From positions 25,608,599 through 25,672,598 of the forward strand of contig NC_088309.1 in the NCBI RefSeq assembly GCF_910592395.1: a DNA stretch of 64,000 nt, read 5' to 3'. The notes below the pieces were generated by a model. The model was not told the origin of the DNA. It did not search any database and saw nothing but the letters and a program-made list of their open reading frames with translations. Each line of letters starts with the position of its first letter. Positions within the stretch are counted from its first letter, which is position 1. Shown here in pieces: positions 61,601 through 64,000 of this stretch. The position numbers and the translations under genes were made by a program. Source of the DNA: Lineus longissimus. Its lineage: Eukaryota > Nemertea > Pilidiophora > Heteronemertea > Lineidae.

Positions 61601-63010
61601 TTAGCTGGTTCACAGATTTTATGCATTCAGTTTCATCAAAAATGATTCTTGGATTCGTGATAAAGTTTACCACATCTTCACTTTCGATCCACTTAAAATT
61701 AACTTCCACTCCTTTTAGACCTTTTTCATTCCCTTTTCCATATTCTGCATTCTATCATGAATCATCTATTGAAATGACTAACAGTTTGACAGTTTGTGAA
61801 TGAAAATAAAACCAACCTCACCAAATATGAGATCATATGTTTTTAATCTTATTCAAATTCAACTATCTTCCATTTAACTAGCACCTAACATTTTGTGTTC
61901 CACTACTCCAGAAAGTATTGATTTTATCAAGTTCTATTTCTTCTAGTCAGTAAAATACGGGTATGGATTTGAAGTTGAAATCACATGGAATCTGTGTACC
62001 GGTAACTTGAGTGTGTAATTTTGTATCATTGTCCATGTATATCAATTTAGATAGATCGGTTTGTTTTCCGATGACATCCTAGCCCTGATGTACTTGACCA
62101 TTAATGTATACAGTCACATCAGGAGATGTCACAATAACCTGCCACTCAGGATATGATAGATGTAGCCCTCCTTTAATACAACCCCAGCAAAGACATTCCA
62201 TTTAGTCCCAGCTAAAACTGTGTCTTACCCAAGATCACACATATTCACAATATTTTTGACATTTTTCAAGGTGTAACTTGTGATTGTAATGCTCTTGTTG
62301 TGCTTTTACATGTTTGTTGAAAACCTCTTGAACCTGCCTTTGTGCTGTAAGAGTAATATTACGCATGTGTGTATTGACTATTGTGAAAAAGCAATTGAAC
62401 TCTCCTTCTTTTGTCTGATGCCTTGTTAGCTTGTAAGGCACTACATGACACTGTGGTGTCTGCATGCCATATTTGTTGGGCTTTCCTCAATAGGAGTCTA
62501 TGTAGCAGCATTCTCAGTCCTTTAGTTCTATGGGCCGTAGCTACTGTTGGTGATTGTGTGGTGTGGAATGGAGGAGTACCAGTACATTGTATATTGCTTG
62601 TTGTCTTAACAGCAGAAAATCCTTGCTCATTCTCGTTCAAGAGTGACTTGAGTTTCAAAGCTGGCCAATTGAACTGAAGTGGAACCTGCCTTGGTCTTGT
62701 GGGCACCTATCGATTTTGGTCAGCTCTGTTCTGGTAGCAAATTAAGTTTTAGATATTACCTCTGTACCAGTACAGGTAATTAGGCCACCTACCCAAATAT
62801 GAGATGTTACTTCATAACAGGTTTTGCACAAACCTTATGGTCACATCCTTGCTGTTTTTCAGAGAGAAGGCTTTGTATGATTATCAAGTAAAGAGGGATG
62901 AATATCAGAGGAGACGGGAGGAGAGGAGAAAGTTACAGCAGGCCTCAGTAGAGGAAAAAGATGATAAGCTGAGGGCTCGGCAAAGGAGCCGAATGTGCTC
63001 AGTGATGTAG
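52614..63010 (+). CDS. TTC24: TTC24-like tetratricopeptide-repeat protein with CaaX box (12 core exons)
   Basis: The exons are 52614-53247, 53474-53689, 53810-54195, 54436-54638, 56175-56357, 56754-56810, 57365-57544, 57762-57916, 58141-59239, 59468-59598, 59791-59962 and 62863-63010. They join in phase to 1187 residues. Residues ~15-410 are TPR repeats close to vertebrate TTC24 (GHEELQNGDVTKAVEAF, ACQCFQDALYIV, NLGAVYNTLGQYEEALNHH, FYLHALQASKDAGDKHGEWQ). The rest is disordered: tyrosine-rich (YYPYYQKPY), basic (RRKKKT), acidic Ser/Asp/Glu, SPR-rich, PPPVPPP, and two YESIR motifs. A charged helix and basic cluster end in CSVM, a CaaX box ending in Met that suggests farnesylation. TPR domains bind proteins, and TTC24's function is unknown to me. 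A 5' UTR exon probably precedes exon 1. Confidence 0.87.
55432..55695. repeat. ~97-bp tandem repeat in TTC24 intron 4
   Basis: Three diverged copies begin near 55432, 55526 and 55625 with TATTGAGGCTTATAGCTTGC (or a close variant). Each runs on through AACCTTATCAG and pyrimidine-rich TTCCCCTAACCC. A stub of a fourth begins near 55689. Confidence 0.75.
56894..56948. repeat. 20-bp tandem repeat in TTC24 intron 5
   Basis: CCCACAAAAGAGGGGTTTT repeats nearly three times; the third copy is diverged (AAAAAGTGG). Confidence 0.8.
60263..60355 (+). CDS. TTC24: Candidate cassette exon of TTC24
   Basis: Between core exons 11 and 12, an acceptor (GGTGTTTATAG) and a perfect GTAAGT donor bound a 93-nt open stretch. 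It enters and leaves in phase 2, so it could be inserted without disturbing the frame (YLVLMGISGDIMKVMQ...RRNN). I recognise no homology. It may be an alternative exon or a chance match. Confidence 0.35.
60717..60866. mobile_element. TA-flanked MITE, 150 bp
   Basis: The left end CTGTAAACCCGGAAATATT and the right end AATATTTCCGGGGTTACCA are imperfect inverted termini with TA on both sides (60715-60716 and 60867-60868). The ends are related to those of the element at 18909-19124 (CTGTAACCCAGAAATATT), so both are probably the same Tc1/mariner-derived family. Confidence 0.7.
61375..61392 (+). CDS. TTC24: Candidate 18-nt microexon of TTC24
   Basis: A long pyrimidine tract (CCCCTTTTCTTCCTCCTCTAG) precedes 18 bases ending at AACAG, then GTACCT. 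Both borders are in phase 2. Inclusion would give ...AEKEMKDNREKALYDYQ..., a smooth extension of the charged helix encoded by the last exon. The polypyrimidine tract is strong, the donor is weaker, and the coding fit is good. Confidence 0.5.
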
Positions 63011-63850
63011 TCTGAGCTCAGGCAAAGGAAGGGAATAAGTTAAAACCCTGGGGGCCGCTCTCAATCACAGGTGTCTGTTGATCGAAGCCCTATCAAGGAA
63101 ACTCTTCATGTCGTTATCTGGAGGGAACATATACCATCCTGGGGTAGAGACTTGATGTACAATTGATTTTGTGTAAAGATGTAAAGATGTATATAATCAT
63201 GTAAAAGATATTTTGTTACTATAATACTGCTATGTGAATTGAATTTGATGAGCAGTTTTGTGGAAGATAATATACTGGATGACTTTTACTTATTAGGAAA
63301 CATTACCAATTATTTTAAACAAGTATTCATATTTAGGTTTATGAAGGATTATTTTGTAAAGTTTTTTTGGAGTGTACATATGATATGGTCAAAATTATAC
63401 AATTTGTTGTTTGTTTTACTTAATGAACCGTCCAAAACCTTGTTGAGCTTGTTGTTGTGGTTTAAGTTAACATGTGATCATTGCAAATTTAGTCATAATC
63501 AGAAGGAAGCCATGCCTATCGAGCATAATAATCACAAAATCAGAAGTGAGGTAATGTTTGTGCGGAAAGCTAGTTCCTGATTCTCGGTTCCGATTATATA
63601 GCCTATCATTAAAACGGTGTTCATACAATCTTTCTAACTTTTGTAGATATAATAAGATTTATGAACTGCCAAAAGCAAGGACTCAACCGATTCCTCCACT
63701 GAGGGATGCCTATTTAGTCAAGATATCGGGTAGTCAAATAGGAGAGTATACTGTCAGGCCTATGCTGAATAACTATTTATCATCATGTGTCAACCAAAAC
63801 ATTCCAAACTCTGTGATCATTTTGTCTAAGTCAGACTTGCCACTTATAAC
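63011..63850 (+). other. TTC24 3' UTR and flank
   Basis: AT-rich sequence after the TAG at 63008-63010, most likely 3' untranslated. I saw no canonical AATAAA before the right-hand repeat. A 113-codon frame at 63239-63580 is AT-rich, Phe/Leu/Lys-biased, and lacks any motif. Confidence 0.5.
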
Positions 63851-64000
63851 TACAGTAGAACCTCTCTTAGCGGACACCTCTCTTATAAGGTCAACCTCTC
63901 TATTAAGGACACTAGTTTTGGTCCCAAATTGGTTATTTCCATTCAATTTGACCTCTCTTATCAGGACACCTCTCTATTAAGGACAGCATTTGTCAGTCCC
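63851..64000. repeat. Interspersed repeat, CAGTAGAACCTCTCT family (copy 2, cut by window edge)
   Basis: ACAGTAGAACCTCTCTTAGC begins a run of CTCTCTTATAAGG and CTCTCTATTAAGGACA motifs, matching the copy at 42654. The copy continues past the window edge. Confidence 0.65.

Noticed and set aside
63239-63580. 113-codon plus-strand frame after TTC24
   Set aside because: It is AT-rich with strong Phe/Leu/Lys bias, lies in the likely 3' UTR, and has no motif or splice support.

Overview
The window is intron-rich animal DNA. Coding exons are short, have GT-AG borders, and are separated by AT-rich introns and transposon debris. The readable genes (RGM, CHD1, an ankyrin/SOCS-box gene and TTC24) fit a bilaterian. 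Frequent TACATGTA and TAGGCCTA palindromes and the repeat family beginning CAGTAGAACCTCTCT suggest a marine invertebrate. That placement is inference and I cannot name the phylum.

Layout. At 1-8493 I see no convincing gene, apart from one possible minus-strand terminal exon at 1431-1634. 8494-9189 (+) is the last coding exon of a repulsive guidance molecule (RGM) gene whose other exons must lie left of the window. 9190-24204 is largely non-coding. It holds a tRNA-Ser(AGA) gene at 19612-19693, a weak exon candidate at 16152-16325, and several inverted-repeat elements, including a 106-bp-arm hairpin at 21699-21929.

24205-47759 (-) is a complete CHD1 chromatin-remodelling ATPase gene. I could join 34 coding exons with compatible phases into one 1928-residue frame. 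Its introns hold a 616-bp element with terminal inverted repeats, a 610-bp element with terminal inverted repeats and a perfect 9-bp target-site duplication, a tRNA-derived fragment, and a 1.4-kb minisatellite of about 40-bp units.

49349-51306 (+) is a two-exon ankyrin-repeat gene with a C-terminal SOCS box, divergent from CHD1. 52614-63010 (+) is a TTC24-like gene of 12 core exons encoding 1187 residues. An N-terminal TPR domain is followed by a long disordered tail that ends in a CaaX box (CSVM). Its last large intron contains a phase-compatible candidate cassette exon, an 18-nt candidate microexon and a short TA-flanked transposon.

The genes do not form a pathway. RGM is a GPI-anchored guidance/BMP co-receptor ligand, CHD1 is a nuclear remodeller, the ankyrin/SOCS protein is probably a ubiquitin-ligase adaptor, and TTC24 is a scaffold of unknown function. 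The most unusual items are the MULE-like element, the long hairpin, the lipid-anchor signal on TTC24, and the expanded coding repeat in the CHD1 tail.
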